The translations under genes and the position numbers were made by a program. Positions 8,207-16,930 of a stretch of 64,000 nucleotides of DNA are shown here, one piece after another. This stretch comes from Thermoplasmata archaeon. GTDB lineage: Archaea; Thermoplasmatota; Thermoplasmata; Thermoplasmatales; Thermoplasmataceae. A model generated the notes under the pieces. The model saw only the letters and a list, made by a program, of their open reading frames with translations. It was not told the origin of the DNA and made no database searches. Position 1 is the first letter of the stretch; each line of letters starts with the position of its first letter. The stretch spans positions 38,894 through 102,893 of the forward strand of contig JAJZLU010000044.1 of assembly GCA_021850545.1 (NCBI GenBank). The letters are read 5' to 3'.

Positions 8207-9406
8207 TCACTTTCCACTTGGGGCCCTGTATGTCCCGGAGACCACCCACGGTGGTTCTTTGGGATCAAAGGGTTCCATGCCCTCAACGGCGTTGGAGTTT
8301 ACAATCTTTTCGTCTACGTCCACACCAATGCCGGGTTTTCCGGAAAGGGTAAATCTCCCTCTTTCCAGTTTATATCCGGACTTCACCAGATTTCGCTTCC
8401 AGTCCGGCCAGAACGCTTCAAAGCTTTCCTGTATGAGGAAATTGGGAAGGGTCTTGTCCACATTCAACGTGGCAGCGGTCTGTATGGGCCCGAATGCATT
8501 ATGGAAGGCAACTGGTACGCCCATGGATTCTGCTATAGCCCCAATCTTCTTTGCCTCGAGGATCCCAAGGGAGTTGGTGAGGTCAGGCTGGATTATGTCA
8601 ACCATTCCCTGTGAGATGTATCTTGCAAAGTCAGATTTGTTTAGAAGCCTCTCGCCCAGTGCAATTGGGGTCCTAACGTATCTCTTCACCTCAGGAAGCG
8701 CTATTTCGAGTTCAGGGTGAAGCGGTTCCTCCATGAATAAGGGTTCAAACTGGTCAAGAGCAGTTCCTGCGTCAATGGCTGCCTTGGTGGAAAACCTGCC
8801 ATGGCATTCAATGAGGAGGTCTACCTTGTCTCCGAATTCCTCCCTCAGCGACCCAACGATATCCACCGCATTATTCAGGCCATCCCTGGAAAGGTGGTCA
8901 TAATTGTTTCCGAATGGGTCAAACTTCATAGCCGTGAATCCCTTGGAGACCACATCTCTGGCTTTCTTGACAAAGTCTTCAGCTGTTACGCAGTCCGAGT
9001 ACCAGCCGTTTGCATATGCCCGGAGGTCACTGTTGAATTCTCCTCCAAGCAGTTTGTATACTGGTTCCCCCACAGATTTTCCTATGAGGTCCCAGCTTGC
9101 GATCTCAAACGCACTGAGGGCTGAAGTTGCCTCCATGGACTTAGACAGGTAGAATGAGTGCCTGTAAAAATCCTTGACATTCTTCTCCACATTAAAGAAA
9201 TCAGCATCCTGGAAGACCCTTTTCACCTCTTCCATGCTCTCCTTTACTGACATTGTCATAAGGGTTGTCGGCGCTTCCCCATATCCAACCAGGCCGTCCT
9301 CGGACGTAAGCCTCACGAGGAGGATGGTGGAACTCCATGGGCTTGATATCTCCTTGCCCTTTTCACCAAGTTCCAAGATGTCTATTTTCTTTATTTTTGA
9401 CGACAT
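8207..9406 (-). CDS. Enolase-superfamily sugar-acid dehydratase (gluconate/galactonate dehydratase type)
   Basis: The 399-residue protein is a mandelate racemase/muconate lactonizing family member. Visible active-site residues are K161 (MKFDPFG), the metal ligands E200, E226 and E252 at regular 26-residue spacing, H202 in ECHGRFS, D275 and H302 in FHNAFGP. This set fits gluconate or galactonate dehydratases, which make 2-keto-3-deoxy sugar acids in the non-phosphorylative Entner-Doudoroff route of Thermoplasmatales. The substrate is inferred, since xylonate or arabinonate dehydratases look alike. The KaiC-like gene follows one base later. An AT-rich element (TTAAACC, 9431-9437) about 27 bases upstream suggests a leaderless transcript. 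Confidence 0.88.
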   Translation of the reverse strand: MSSKIKKIDILELGEKGKEISSPWSSTILLVRLTSEDGLVGYGEAPTTLMTMSVKESMEEVKRVFQDADFFNVEKNVKDFYRHSFYLSKSMEATSALSAFEIASWDLIGKSVGEPVYKLLGGEFNSDLRAYANGWYSDCVTAEDFVKKARDVVSKGFTAMKFDPFGNNYDHLSRDGLNNAVDIVGSLREEFGDKVDLLIECHGRFSTKAAIDAGTALDQFEPLFMEEPLHPELEIALPEVKRYVRTPIALGERLLNKSDFARYISQGMVDIIQPDLTNSLGILEAKKIGAIAESMGVPVAFHNAFGPIQTAATLNVDKTLPNFLIQESFEAFWPDWKRNLVKSGYKLERGRFTLSGKPGIGVDVDEKIVNSNAVEGMEPFDPKEPPWVVSGTYRAPSGK

Positions 9407-9470
9407 ATATGTAAATTGGAAAAATCATACTTAAACCTATCAACGGCATTTGTGCCATAGGACAAGCATA

Positions 9471-10382
9471 TCATCGGCTCATGTCAAGGTATGCCTCTAG
9501 GGCAGGCACCGATGGGAGCAGGGCATAAACCTTGTTGTGGAGTTCGTCAAAAATGATGTCGTATATCTCTGAGCTGCACTTTTCCACTTCCCTCACCTTT
9601 TTGTTCTGAAGGTCAACTATGGCAAGGTTTCTGCTTTCCCTGAAGATCACGTAAAGATGGTTCACAAGCGAGTTGTAAACCATTTTCCTAATTGGTTCCC
9701 TGAAGGCAGTGACAACGGAAAAATTGGCTTCAACTAGGCCTGAAACAAGGATCTTCCCGCTTTCAGTGCCTGCAACTACCAGCTTTTCAACACTGCAGAC
9801 AATGGCAGAATTTACAGTTTCATCGCCAAAGCTGATGTCTTGGCTTAAGGACAGGCTCTCGCCAGATCTTATGATAACAAGGCGGGAAGGGTTGCGAAGA
9901 AGGATGATGAAGGAGTCCTCAAGGCTGTCAAAGGAAGTGTGCCTCACCTCTCCCTGAATTGCAGGGAAATCGATGGCCTTCCCATCAGGGTACCTGCAGA
10001 ACGAATATCTTTCGTTTGAGACAAGTAGTATGTCCCTGTCGCTGTCAAGCGAGATCCTTTCCGGCGTGAACCCAAACTTCAGCGGCATTGGCGTCTTGCC
10101 GGCCCCGATTTTATATACAAGCGCTTCGCCATCCGGGGAACCGGTCAGGAAAAGAAGATCCCTGTCCTGGCATATAGAAGCAATTGCATTTCTTCCAGTG
10201 CCTTCCACTGAACCTGTTATTTTGTCAGTTTCAGTGTTTATAATCATGGTCTTTCCCTCCGCGGGGTCAGGAATGTAAAGGGCTTCGGAACTGGAGTGCA
10301 CAGCACCCTTCCATGGCACAGACTTTCCAGTGGCGGGGTCCTGTTTTGGGAGCTTTATCCTGCAAATCCTGACCGTACTCAT
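9471..10382 (-). CDS. Predicted beta-propeller (YVTN/WD-like) protein, function unknown
   Basis: The protein (303 residues from the ATG at 10382) has about six or seven repeats of 40-45 residues with beta-strand patterns such as LFLTGSPDGEALVYKI, LLVSNERYSFCRYPDG and LVVAGTESGKILVSG, typical of cytoplasmic propellers. There is no signal peptide and no catalytic motif. I prefer the ATG at 10382 to the TTG three codons upstream. It is divergent from aconitase and lies upstream of the dehydratase on the same strand, with 64 bases between them. A scaffold or lactonase-like role is possible but unproven. Confidence 0.7.
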   Translation of the reverse strand: MSTVRICRIKLPKQDPATGKSVPWKGAVHSSSEALYIPDPAEGKTMIINTETDKITGSVEGTGRNAIASICQDRDLLFLTGSPDGEALVYKIGAGKTPMPLKFGFTPERISLDSDRDILLVSNERYSFCRYPDGKAIDFPAIQGEVRHTSFDSLEDSFIILLRNPSRLVIIRSGESLSLSQDISFGDETVNSAIVCSVEKLVVAGTESGKILVSGLVEANFSVVTAFREPIRKMVYNSLVNHLYVIFRESRNLAIVDLQNKKVREVEKCSSEIYDIIFDELHNKVYALLPSVPALEAYLDMSR

Positions 10383-10524
10383 CTGAACCAAATGCCGGGC
10401 AAAAAAAGGGAACTATACATGGTTCATAAAATATTCTCCTTTGTTTGGAATTCAGTTTATTTTCATATTTAGGCCTTTGTGGAAAAAAAACTAATTATTG
10501 AGAGGTGATTATAGCCTGATACTC

Positions 10525-13266
10525 ATGAGTTCCAAATTTCAGAATATCAAGACTTTTAAGGTAAATGGAAAGGAGTACAACTATTATTCACTGAAGGAGC
10601 TTGAAAAACAGGGTTATCCTATTTCAAGGTTCCCAGTTTCAATCAGAGTCATACTTGAATCCCTCGTCAGGAACCTTGACGGGAAAGAGGTCCATGAGAA
10701 GGATATTGAGAACCTCCTCAAGTGGAACGGAACAAACCTTGCGGATTTTGAGATCCCGTTCAAGGTAGCCAGAGTGCTTATGCAGGATTTCACCGGTGTC
10801 CCTGCAGTTGTTGACCTTGCTGTGATGAGGGACGCGGCCGCGGAACTGGGCAAGAATCCAGGCATCATTCAGCCACAGGTCCCTGTGGACCTTGTCATTG
10901 ACCATTCAGTGCAGGTGGATTTCTATGGGACTCCAGAAGCCATGGAACAGAACAGGCAGAAGGAATTCGAGCGGAATGGGGAGAGGTACAGGTTCCTAAA
11001 GTGGGCACAGGGGGCATTCCAGAATCTCAGGATAGTACCGCCTGCGGTGGGAATCGTACACCAGGTGAACCTTGAGCATCTTGCACGCGTGGTAATGGAG
11101 AAGGAATCTGGAGGTAAGAAATGGGCCTTCCCGGACACAGTTGTTGGAACAGATTCGCACACCACAATGATCGACGGCCTCGGCGTGGTTGGCTGGGGTG
11201 TTGGGGGAATAGAGGCTGAGGCAGCAATGCTTGACCAGCCTGTCACTTTCAGGGCACCGGAAGTTGTTGGCGTGCGCCTTTCCGGAAAGCTCAAGCCAGG
11301 AGTAACCGCAACCGATCTTGTCCTCACGGTGACAGAGCTCCTTAGAAAGAACAAGGTTGTAGGCAAGTTCGTCGAATTCCATGGTGAGGGAATAAGGAAC
11401 CTGACGCTTCCTGACAGGGCAACCATATCAAACATGTGCCCCGAATACGGAGCAACTGTAGCGCTCTTCCCGGTGGATGAACAGACCATTGAATACCTGA
11501 GGCTCACGGGCAGGCCAGAGGACCACATCAAGCTGGTTGAGGAATACTGCAAGGCGCAGGGCATATATGGTTCACAGGAAAACATAGAATTTTCCCAGGA
11601 GATTGAGTTTGACCTTTCCACAGTGAAGCCAAGCGTGGCCGGCCCAAAGCTGCCTCAGCAGAGAGTAGAGCTTGGAAACATTGGAAACAGTTTCCTCAGT
11701 TTCATGGAAGAGGGACAGGCATCAAGCAACAACGGAAAACAGCGCTATGAAAATGAGGGAGGCCTCGCAAATGGCCAGATAAAGGGCAAGGCCGGACAGG
11801 TCTATCTCAAGTCTTCTGGAATCAAGCTTGAGGGCAGTGAGGAAACCCTTACTGAAGGCGATGTTGTAATTGCGGCCATTACAAGCTGCACAAACACCAG
11901 CAATCCATACGTCATGCTCGCAGCGGGGCTTCTTGCAAAGAAGGCTGTTGAGAAAGGCCTCAAAGTGAACAGGAAGGTCAAGACAAGCCTCGCCCCAGGG
12001 TCCAGGGTTGTCACAGAATACCTGAACAAGTCAGGCCTGCAGCCATACCTGGACAAACTTGGATTCAACCTAGTGGGGTACGGGTGCACCACCTGCATCG
12101 GAAACAGCGGGCCGCTCAATGAGAGCATAGAATCAGCCATAGTCAGGGATAATCTTGCTACCGCCGCTGTACTCTCAGGCAACAGGAATTTTGAGGCAAG
12201 GGTCCACAGGAACGTACGCGCAAATTACCTGATGTCACCGCCGCTTGTGGTTGCATTTGCCCTCGCAGGAAAGGTTACCATCGACCTTAACAATGAACCC
12301 CTCGGAAAGGGCAAGGATGGCAAGGACGTCTTCCTCAAGGACATATGGCCAGACAGCAATGAGATCACTGACGCAATGAAGGGCTCAATCAGCAGGGAAA
12401 TGTTCATTGAGAGGTACAGCAACATTGCAGACTACAATGAGCAGTGGCTCAAGCTCGAGGCACCAAGCGGCGTTCAGTATGCCTGGGAACCAGAGAGCAC
12501 CTACATCAGGAAGCCCACATTCTTTGACAATTTCAATCCCAAAACAATCATCGAAACCAAGGAACTGAAGGGAACAAGGCCGCTTCTTGTTCTCGGGGAC
12601 TCCATCACCACTGACCACATTTCTCCAGCTGGATCATTCAGCAAGGACACCCCTGCTGGAAAGTATCTAATGGAACATAACGTCCAGCCTGTGGATTTCA
12701 ATTCCTACGGGTCCAGGAGAGGAAACCATGAGGTCATGATGAGGGGGACGTTTGCAAACAACAGGATCAAGAACAAGCTCGCATCAAAGGAAGGGGGGTT
12801 CACGGCCCATTTTCCGGAGAAGAAGGAGATGAGCGTGTATGATGCAGCAATGCAGTATGTGAAGGAAAAGAACCCGCTGATTGTGTTTGCAGGGGACCAG
12901 TACGGGACAGGAAGCTCAAGGGACTGGGCTGCAAAGGGACCTTACCTGCTTGGGGTAAAGGCCATAGTGGCAGTGGGATACGAGAGGATCCACAGGAGCA
13001 ACCTCGTTGGAATGGGAGTGGTCCCTCTCCAGTTCAGGAACGGTGAGAGCTATGATTCCCTGAAGATAGACCCTGAAAAGCCCATTGACATCATCTTTGG
13101 CGATGGCGTGAAGGCTTCAGGAAAGGCAGCAATGAAATTCACCGAGGCCGGTTCCGGCAAGGAGAAGTCGACTGAGCTGATCATAAGGGTAGACACGCCA
13201 GTTGAAGAGGAATACCTGAAAATCGGCGGAATCCTGCAGTTTGTCCTCAGAAGGCTTGTTTCCTGA
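10525..13266 (+). CDS. acnA: Aconitate hydratase, AcnA/IRP1 type
   Basis: The enzyme interconverts citrate and isocitrate in the citric acid cycle. The 913-residue protein has the three [4Fe-4S] cluster cysteines C455 (ITSCTNTSNP), C521 and C524 (GYGCTTCIGNSGPL), and the C-terminal swivel domain with GSRRGNHEVMMRGTF and GTGSSRDWAAKG. I choose the ATG at 10525. It lies in frame nine codons after a TTG at the longest ORF end, and a GAGGTGAT purine-rich stretch lies 15 bases before it. Citrate synthase is also in this window but 29 kb away, so the cycle genes are not in one operon. Confidence 0.96.
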   Translation: MSSKFQNIKTFKVNGKEYNYYSLKELEKQGYPISRFPVSIRVILESLVRNLDGKEVHEKDIENLLKWNGTNLADFEIPFKVARVLMQDFTGVPAVVDLAVMRDAAAELGKNPGIIQPQVPVDLVIDHSVQVDFYGTPEAMEQNRQKEFERNGERYRFLKWAQGAFQNLRIVPPAVGIVHQVNLEHLARVVMEKESGGKKWAFPDTVVGTDSHTTMIDGLGVVGWGVGGIEAEAAMLDQPVTFRAPEVVGVRLSGKLKPGVTATDLVLTVTELLRKNKVVGKFVEFHGEGIRNLTLPDRATISNMCPEYGATVALFPVDEQTIEYLRLTGRPEDHIKLVEEYCKAQGIYGSQENIEFSQEIEFDLSTVKPSVAGPKLPQQRVELGNIGNSFLSFMEEGQASSNNGKQRYENEGGLANGQIKGKAGQVYLKSSGIKLEGSEETLTEGDVVIAAITSCTNTSNPYVMLAAGLLAKKAVEKGLKVNRKVKTSLAPGSRVVTEYLNKSGLQPYLDKLGFNLVGYGCTTCIGNSGPLNESIESAIVRDNLATAAVLSGNRNFEARVHRNVRANYLMSPPLVVAFALAGKVTIDLNNEPLGKGKDGKDVFLKDIWPDSNEITDAMKGSISREMFIERYSNIADYNEQWLKLEAPSGVQYAWEPESTYIRKPTFFDNFNPKTIIETKELKGTRPLLVLGDSITTDHISPAGSFSKDTPAGKYLMEHNVQPVDFNSYGSRRGNHEVMMRGTFANNRIKNKLASKEGGFTAHFPEKKEMSVYDAAMQYVKEKNPLIVFAGDQYGTGSSRDWAAKGPYLLGVKAIVAVGYERIHRSNLVGMGVVPLQFRNGESYDSLKIDPEKPIDIIFGDGVKASGKAAMKFTEAGSGKEKSTELIIRVDTPVEEEYLKIGGILQFVLRRLVS

Positions 13267-13348
13267 GCAGAAAGTGCGAAAAATTTCGCACAAAAATTTC
13301 CCATAAACTTAATTTTTTTAAACTCAAGAGATCAGGGTATGCACAACT

Positions 13349-14647
13349 ATGTACATAGCCGCACCACCAGGTACCAAGATACTTGCAAAATACCTCCTTC
13401 CAGCTGAAGAGTACAATCTACTGGAAGAAGTGGATTTCAATGTATATGGTGAGGAGAAGTCGCTCACAATACTGCAGTTCATGCGGGACCTGAAGTGGAT
13501 TTACATTTCATATGATGAGGGAGACAAGATAAGCCTCAAGCCCACTGAGACAGGAATAGACATCTTTGAGAGGGGCCTCACCCAGGAATACATGGAGAAA
13601 AACGGGGAACTTGTCAACCTTGTGAAGAAATACCTGGATGACTACCTCATCCCTGGCAGGGAGGTCACGGAAGAGACCCTGAAGCTTTCTGACTTCTACC
13701 TTAAATCCGGAAATTACGGCAGGGCGCTTGATCTTGCATCAAACCTCATCGACCTGGGAAACAGGAACTCAGACAAGAGGCTCCTGGGGCGCGGGCATTA
13801 CGTGTACGGCACAATTAACCTGTACAAGATGGATCTCGATTTTGCAAAGAACCATTTTGAAAAAGCCAAGTACTTTGCTGAAAATGTGGACGACATCACG
13901 ACCGTGGGAAAGTCAGAGCTTGGCCTCGGCTCTTACTATGGCTACAGGGGTGACGTCAACAAAGCCATGGAGATGTTCGAGCATGCCCTGCTCCTGTTTC
14001 AGGAGGTGGGGGATGAATCCGGGCTGAACCAGGTGAAGATGAACGAGGCGTTCACACTTGCCAAGATGGGGAACCTGAAGGAATTCTTTGCCCTGAACCA
14101 CCAGGCCATAGACTACTTCAACACTGTAACGGACAGGTACCACCTGCAGTACTGTTACCAGAATGAATCCGCTGTCCTGCTTTCGCTCGGCAAATATGAT
14201 GCCGCCATAGATGCGGTCGTGGAAGCCCACAACCTTGCCAAAGAGACAAGCAATGAGATGATTGAGAACAGGTCCGGTCTGAGCATTGCACTGATTTACA
14301 TCTACACCATGAGGCCCGGGGATGCCTATGAGTACATCGAGAATGCGACCGGGTTCTTCAGGAGGAATTTTGACACGAACGGCCTGGCGACTTGCTATGA
14401 GATGTTCATGCTTTATGACATCGCCACGAAGGACCTGGCTGTGGCCGACGTGAATCTTGAGAAGTCGAGGCAGAATTTCATGGTGAAGAAGCAGCTCAAT
14501 TACGTCGTTGAATGTTACTCCCAGTATGTTAAGGTACTCAAGATATACCGGTATGAACCTAAATTAATAGAAAAGAAGACAAGGGAATTTTTGGAACTTT
14601 CAAACAAGTTGGGGTTAAAAGAATTATTTTTGCAATTAATGGATTAA
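13349..14647 (+). CDS. TPR-repeat protein with N-terminal domain, possible regulator
   Basis: The 432-residue protein is mostly helical, with tetratricopeptide-like pairs from about residue 110 onwards (GNYGRALDLASNLIDLG, GDVNKAMEMFEHALLLFQEVGD, GKYDAAIDAVVEAHNLAKE). The first 100 residues (ILAKYLLPAEEYNLLEEVDF and a short strand region) look like a winged-helix-sized domain, which is an inference. There is no signal peptide. An AT-rich box (TTTTTTTAAA, 13312-13322) lies about 30 bases upstream. A small ORF ends five bases after this gene on the other strand. TPR regulators that bind peptides exist in Firmicutes (RRNPP family), but no such archaeal case is established. Confidence 0.8.
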   Translation: MYIAAPPGTKILAKYLLPAEEYNLLEEVDFNVYGEEKSLTILQFMRDLKWIYISYDEGDKISLKPTETGIDIFERGLTQEYMEKNGELVNLVKKYLDDYLIPGREVTEETLKLSDFYLKSGNYGRALDLASNLIDLGNRNSDKRLLGRGHYVYGTINLYKMDLDFAKNHFEKAKYFAENVDDITTVGKSELGLGSYYGYRGDVNKAMEMFEHALLLFQEVGDESGLNQVKMNEAFTLAKMGNLKEFFALNHQAIDYFNTVTDRYHLQYCYQNESAVLLSLGKYDAAIDAVVEAHNLAKETSNEMIENRSGLSIALIYIYTMRPGDAYEYIENATGFFRRNFDTNGLATCYEMFMLYDIATKDLAVADVNLEKSRQNFMVKKQLNYVVECYSQYVKVLKIYRYEPKLIEKKTREFLELSNKLGLKELFLQLMD

Positions 14648-14652
14648 TTTAT

Positions 14653-14748
14653 TTAATCTACGCAGTACATGCCAAGAGCCAGTATGGTCTTGACCTTTAC
14701 ATTTGACACGTCGATTTCTGCTACCTTCATTTTAAGTTTCTCGGACAT
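14653..14748 (-). CDS. Small ORF, 31 residues, convergent with the TPR gene
   Basis: This ORF encodes 31 residues, beginning MSEKLKMKVAEIDVS and ending LALGMYCVD. The ATG at 14748 is preceded by TGAGGT with seven bases between, a good ribosome-binding site and unusually strong for this window. The peptide has a basic, amphipathic first half, a short hydrophobic stretch (TILALGMY) and a cysteine three residues from the end. It ends five bases from the stop of the TPR gene. No family is recognised. That it is translated is an inference from the ribosome-binding site and the clean reading frame. Confidence 0.5.
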   Translation of the reverse strand: MSEKLKMKVAEIDVSNVKVKTILALGMYCVD

Positions 14749-14850
14749 TTTTTTACCTCAAAATACCAAGCCGTTTTTACAGGTTAATGATTGCTAGACA
14801 CTGATTCACTTCCGATCTCAGTTCCGCCTTTCGTAAAATCTGTATTTTCT

Positions 14851-15004
14851 AGTACATATGCTTCATATATGAGATATTATGCAATGAATAAATGGGTATA
14901 TCATTCTTGTCTGTAGGTACATATGCATTCAATTTCCCTGCTTTTCCAATTTATAATCAATGCAGGATAACAACCGTTCAAAGAGAAACTAAAGTAATAT
15001 AAGG
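14851..15004 (+). promoter_or_regulatory. glnA promoter with repeated GTACATATGC elements
   Basis: The decamer GTACATATGC occurs at 14852-14861 and again at 14917-14926, 65 bases apart. A palindrome TCATATATGA lies at 14863-14872. A TATA-like element TAATATAAGG (14995-15004) sits about 27 bases before the glnA ATG, which fits a leaderless transcript. Repeated elements upstream of glnA are what a nitrogen or amino-acid responsive regulator would use; the regulator is not identified. Confidence 0.5.
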
Positions 15005-15025
15005 GCAGCTAAAATCTAGCAGAGC

Positions 15026-16360
15026 ATGGAAGACCAGGTTAAGGCTTCTATGGATAAGTTAAAGCAGGATAACGCAGAGTTTCTACAGCTTCAGTTCACT
15101 GATATCGTGGGTGCAGTTAAGACACTCACAATCCCCAAGAACAGGTTTGAAAGTGCCCTGTCAGAAGGGGTCGTTTTTGATGGGAGTTCGGTTGCAGGCT
15201 ATGCCCAGATTGAAGAATCTGACATGAGGGCTCACCCTGACCTTTCTACGTATACAATCCTTCCTGAGGGCAGGGACGGATACAAGACTGTGAGGTTCAT
15301 CTGCGACATTTACACACCTGACGGGGAAAGGTTCCCGGGTGACCCGAGATATGTTCTGCAGAGGACGGTCAAGAGGCTCAATGACAAGGGCATGGACTTT
15401 TACGTGGGGCCGGAGTTTGAGTTCTTCGTATTCAAGAGGGACCATGAAGGAAACCCCACAGCCATTCCAAGTGATTATGGCGGCTACTTCGACAACACCC
15501 CCATAGATTCAGCAAATGAGATCAGGCAGGAGATCCTGAAGCACATGTATGATCTCGGCTACCATCCTGAGGCAGCCCACCACGAAGTGGCATACGGGCA
15601 GCAGGAAATTGACCTGAGATATGGGCAGGCACTTGTCATGGCTGACAGAGTGACAATGCTGAAGAACATAATCAAGAATGTTGCCCAGAAGCATGGAATG
15701 TATGCGACATTCATGCCAAAGCCAATCAACGGCGTCAACGGATCGGGAATGCATGTCCACTCAAGCATCATGTCCACGGGCGAGAAGGAGAACCTCTTCT
15801 ATGATGCAAAGGCAAAATACGGCCTCAGTGAACTCGGCATGAGTTACCTGGCCGGAATACTCAAGAACATAAATTCTGCCTCAGCGGTACTGGCATCCTG
15901 GGTAAACTCTTACAAGAGGCTTATTCCAGGATATGAGGCCCCCGTGTACATTTCATGGGCTAACAAGAACAGGTCCGCCCTTGTGAGGGTCCCGGCCGGA
16001 ACCGGCATGAGGAAGAGGATGGAACTAAGGTGCCCTGATTCAGCAGGGAACCCATACCTGCAGTTTGCAGTAATCCTGGGAATGGGCCTTGACGGAATTG
16101 AGAACAAGCTTTCACCTCCGGGCCCAACCGAGAAGGACATATTCCACATGACAGCCGAGGAAAGGGCAAAGGATGGAATACAAAGCATGCCAGAGAGTCT
16201 TGGTGAGGCGCTCCACCACTTCAGGAACAGCAAGCTCATGAAAGGTATCCTGGGCGAGCACATATTTGAGAATTTCATAACGGTAAAGCAGCGGGAATGG
16301 GATGTCTTCAGGTCTCATGTCACGACATGGGAACTTGAGAGATACCTTCCAATCCTCTAA
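15026..16360 (+). CDS. glnA: Glutamine synthetase, type I
   Basis: The enzyme makes glutamine from glutamate, ammonia and ATP. The 444-residue protein matches type I alpha enzymes in length. Visible motifs are VVFDGSSVAGYAQIEESDM near the N-terminus, YVGPEFEFFVF (metal ligands), NGVNGSGMHVHSS (ATP/metal site) and the Arg-rich active-site stretch NRSALVRVP. The adenylylation loop of the beta type is not evident. The gene is monocistronic and followed by a T7 run. Its promoter region is repeat-rich and described separately. Confidence 0.97.
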   Translation: MEDQVKASMDKLKQDNAEFLQLQFTDIVGAVKTLTIPKNRFESALSEGVVFDGSSVAGYAQIEESDMRAHPDLSTYTILPEGRDGYKTVRFICDIYTPDGERFPGDPRYVLQRTVKRLNDKGMDFYVGPEFEFFVFKRDHEGNPTAIPSDYGGYFDNTPIDSANEIRQEILKHMYDLGYHPEAAHHEVAYGQQEIDLRYGQALVMADRVTMLKNIIKNVAQKHGMYATFMPKPINGVNGSGMHVHSSIMSTGEKENLFYDAKAKYGLSELGMSYLAGILKNINSASAVLASWVNSYKRLIPGYEAPVYISWANKNRSALVRVPAGTGMRKRMELRCPDSAGNPYLQFAVILGMGLDGIENKLSPPGPTEKDIFHMTAEERAKDGIQSMPESLGEALHHFRNSKLMKGILGEHIFENFITVKQREWDVFRSHVTTWELERYLPIL

Positions 16361-16367
16361 TTTTTTT
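16361..16367 (+). terminator. Oligo-T run after glnA
   Basis: Seven consecutive T residues follow the glnA stop codon directly. Archaeal transcription commonly ends at such T-runs. The next gene is convergent and its stop codon falls inside this run. Confidence 0.45.
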
Positions 16368-16893
16368 ACCTGTATTCCCTCAATCTTCTTTCTTTTCTCC
16401 GTTCCACGTGCCTGGAATGATAGTACAGGGCTATCAGCACCATGCCGCTGGGAAGCAGGACAAACCCGAAAATTATTGTGAGCAGCGTGGGATAACCTAT
16501 TGTTCCAAGGGAGGCATCTACGCTTATGGTCTGGGATCCCGTGTTCTTGATTATCAGTGAGATATTTCCCGTTGCGGGAGAAACGTAAACACCGGTGAGG
16601 CTGGATTTCTGAAGGGCCGTCTCATTGCCAAAGGACGAGCCTGAAGAAACTGAAACATAGGCGCTGATGTTGAATGCTGCCACATTTGAAGTTACTGTGT
16701 AATCAATGTCATCGCCGGCGTTCACATATTTACCTGAGAGGGTGTAGCTGCCTCCAGGGGATATGTTCACTCCGCTTGCAGAGGTGCTGTTGCTCTCTAC
16801 AAGATAAACTGAAACAGAGAACAGTGCTAAGGAAACGATGATTAATATTGCTCCAATCTTCAATATTCGCCCTCTTCTTGGCCTTTCAAACAT
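16366..16893 (-). CDS. Membrane protein with two helices and an external beta domain
   Basis: The 175-residue protein has an N-terminal membrane helix (KIGAILIIVSLALFSVSVYLV), a Ser/Thr/Gly/Asn-rich extracytoplasmic domain of about 100 residues, a second helix (LLTIIFGFVLLPSGMVLIALYY) and a basic C-terminus. I choose the ATG at 16893, preceded by the purine-rich GGAGAAGGA, over the TTG at 16911. Downstream of valS and on the same strand, it could be co-transcribed with it. No family is recognised. Confidence 0.75.
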   Translation of the reverse strand: MFERPRRGRILKIGAILIIVSLALFSVSVYLVESNSTSASGVNISPGGSYTLSGKYVNAGDDIDYTVTSNVAAFNISAYVSVSSGSSFGNETALQKSSLTGVYVSPATGNISLIIKNTGSQTISVDASLGTIGYPTLLTIIFGFVLLPSGMVLIALYYHSRHVERRKERRLREYR

Positions 16894-16930
16894 AGTTCCT
16901 TCTCCTCTCAATAGTTTTGATGTGAAATAA

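Noticed and set aside
7838-8614. 258-residue plus-strand ORF
   Set aside because: It lies antisense across two real genes (dehydratase and KaiC-like), shows no domain and has low-complexity Ser/Leu-rich composition typical of a shadow frame.
10923-11621. 232-residue minus-strand ORF within acnA
   Set aside because: It is fully antisense to a clear aconitase with intact motifs.
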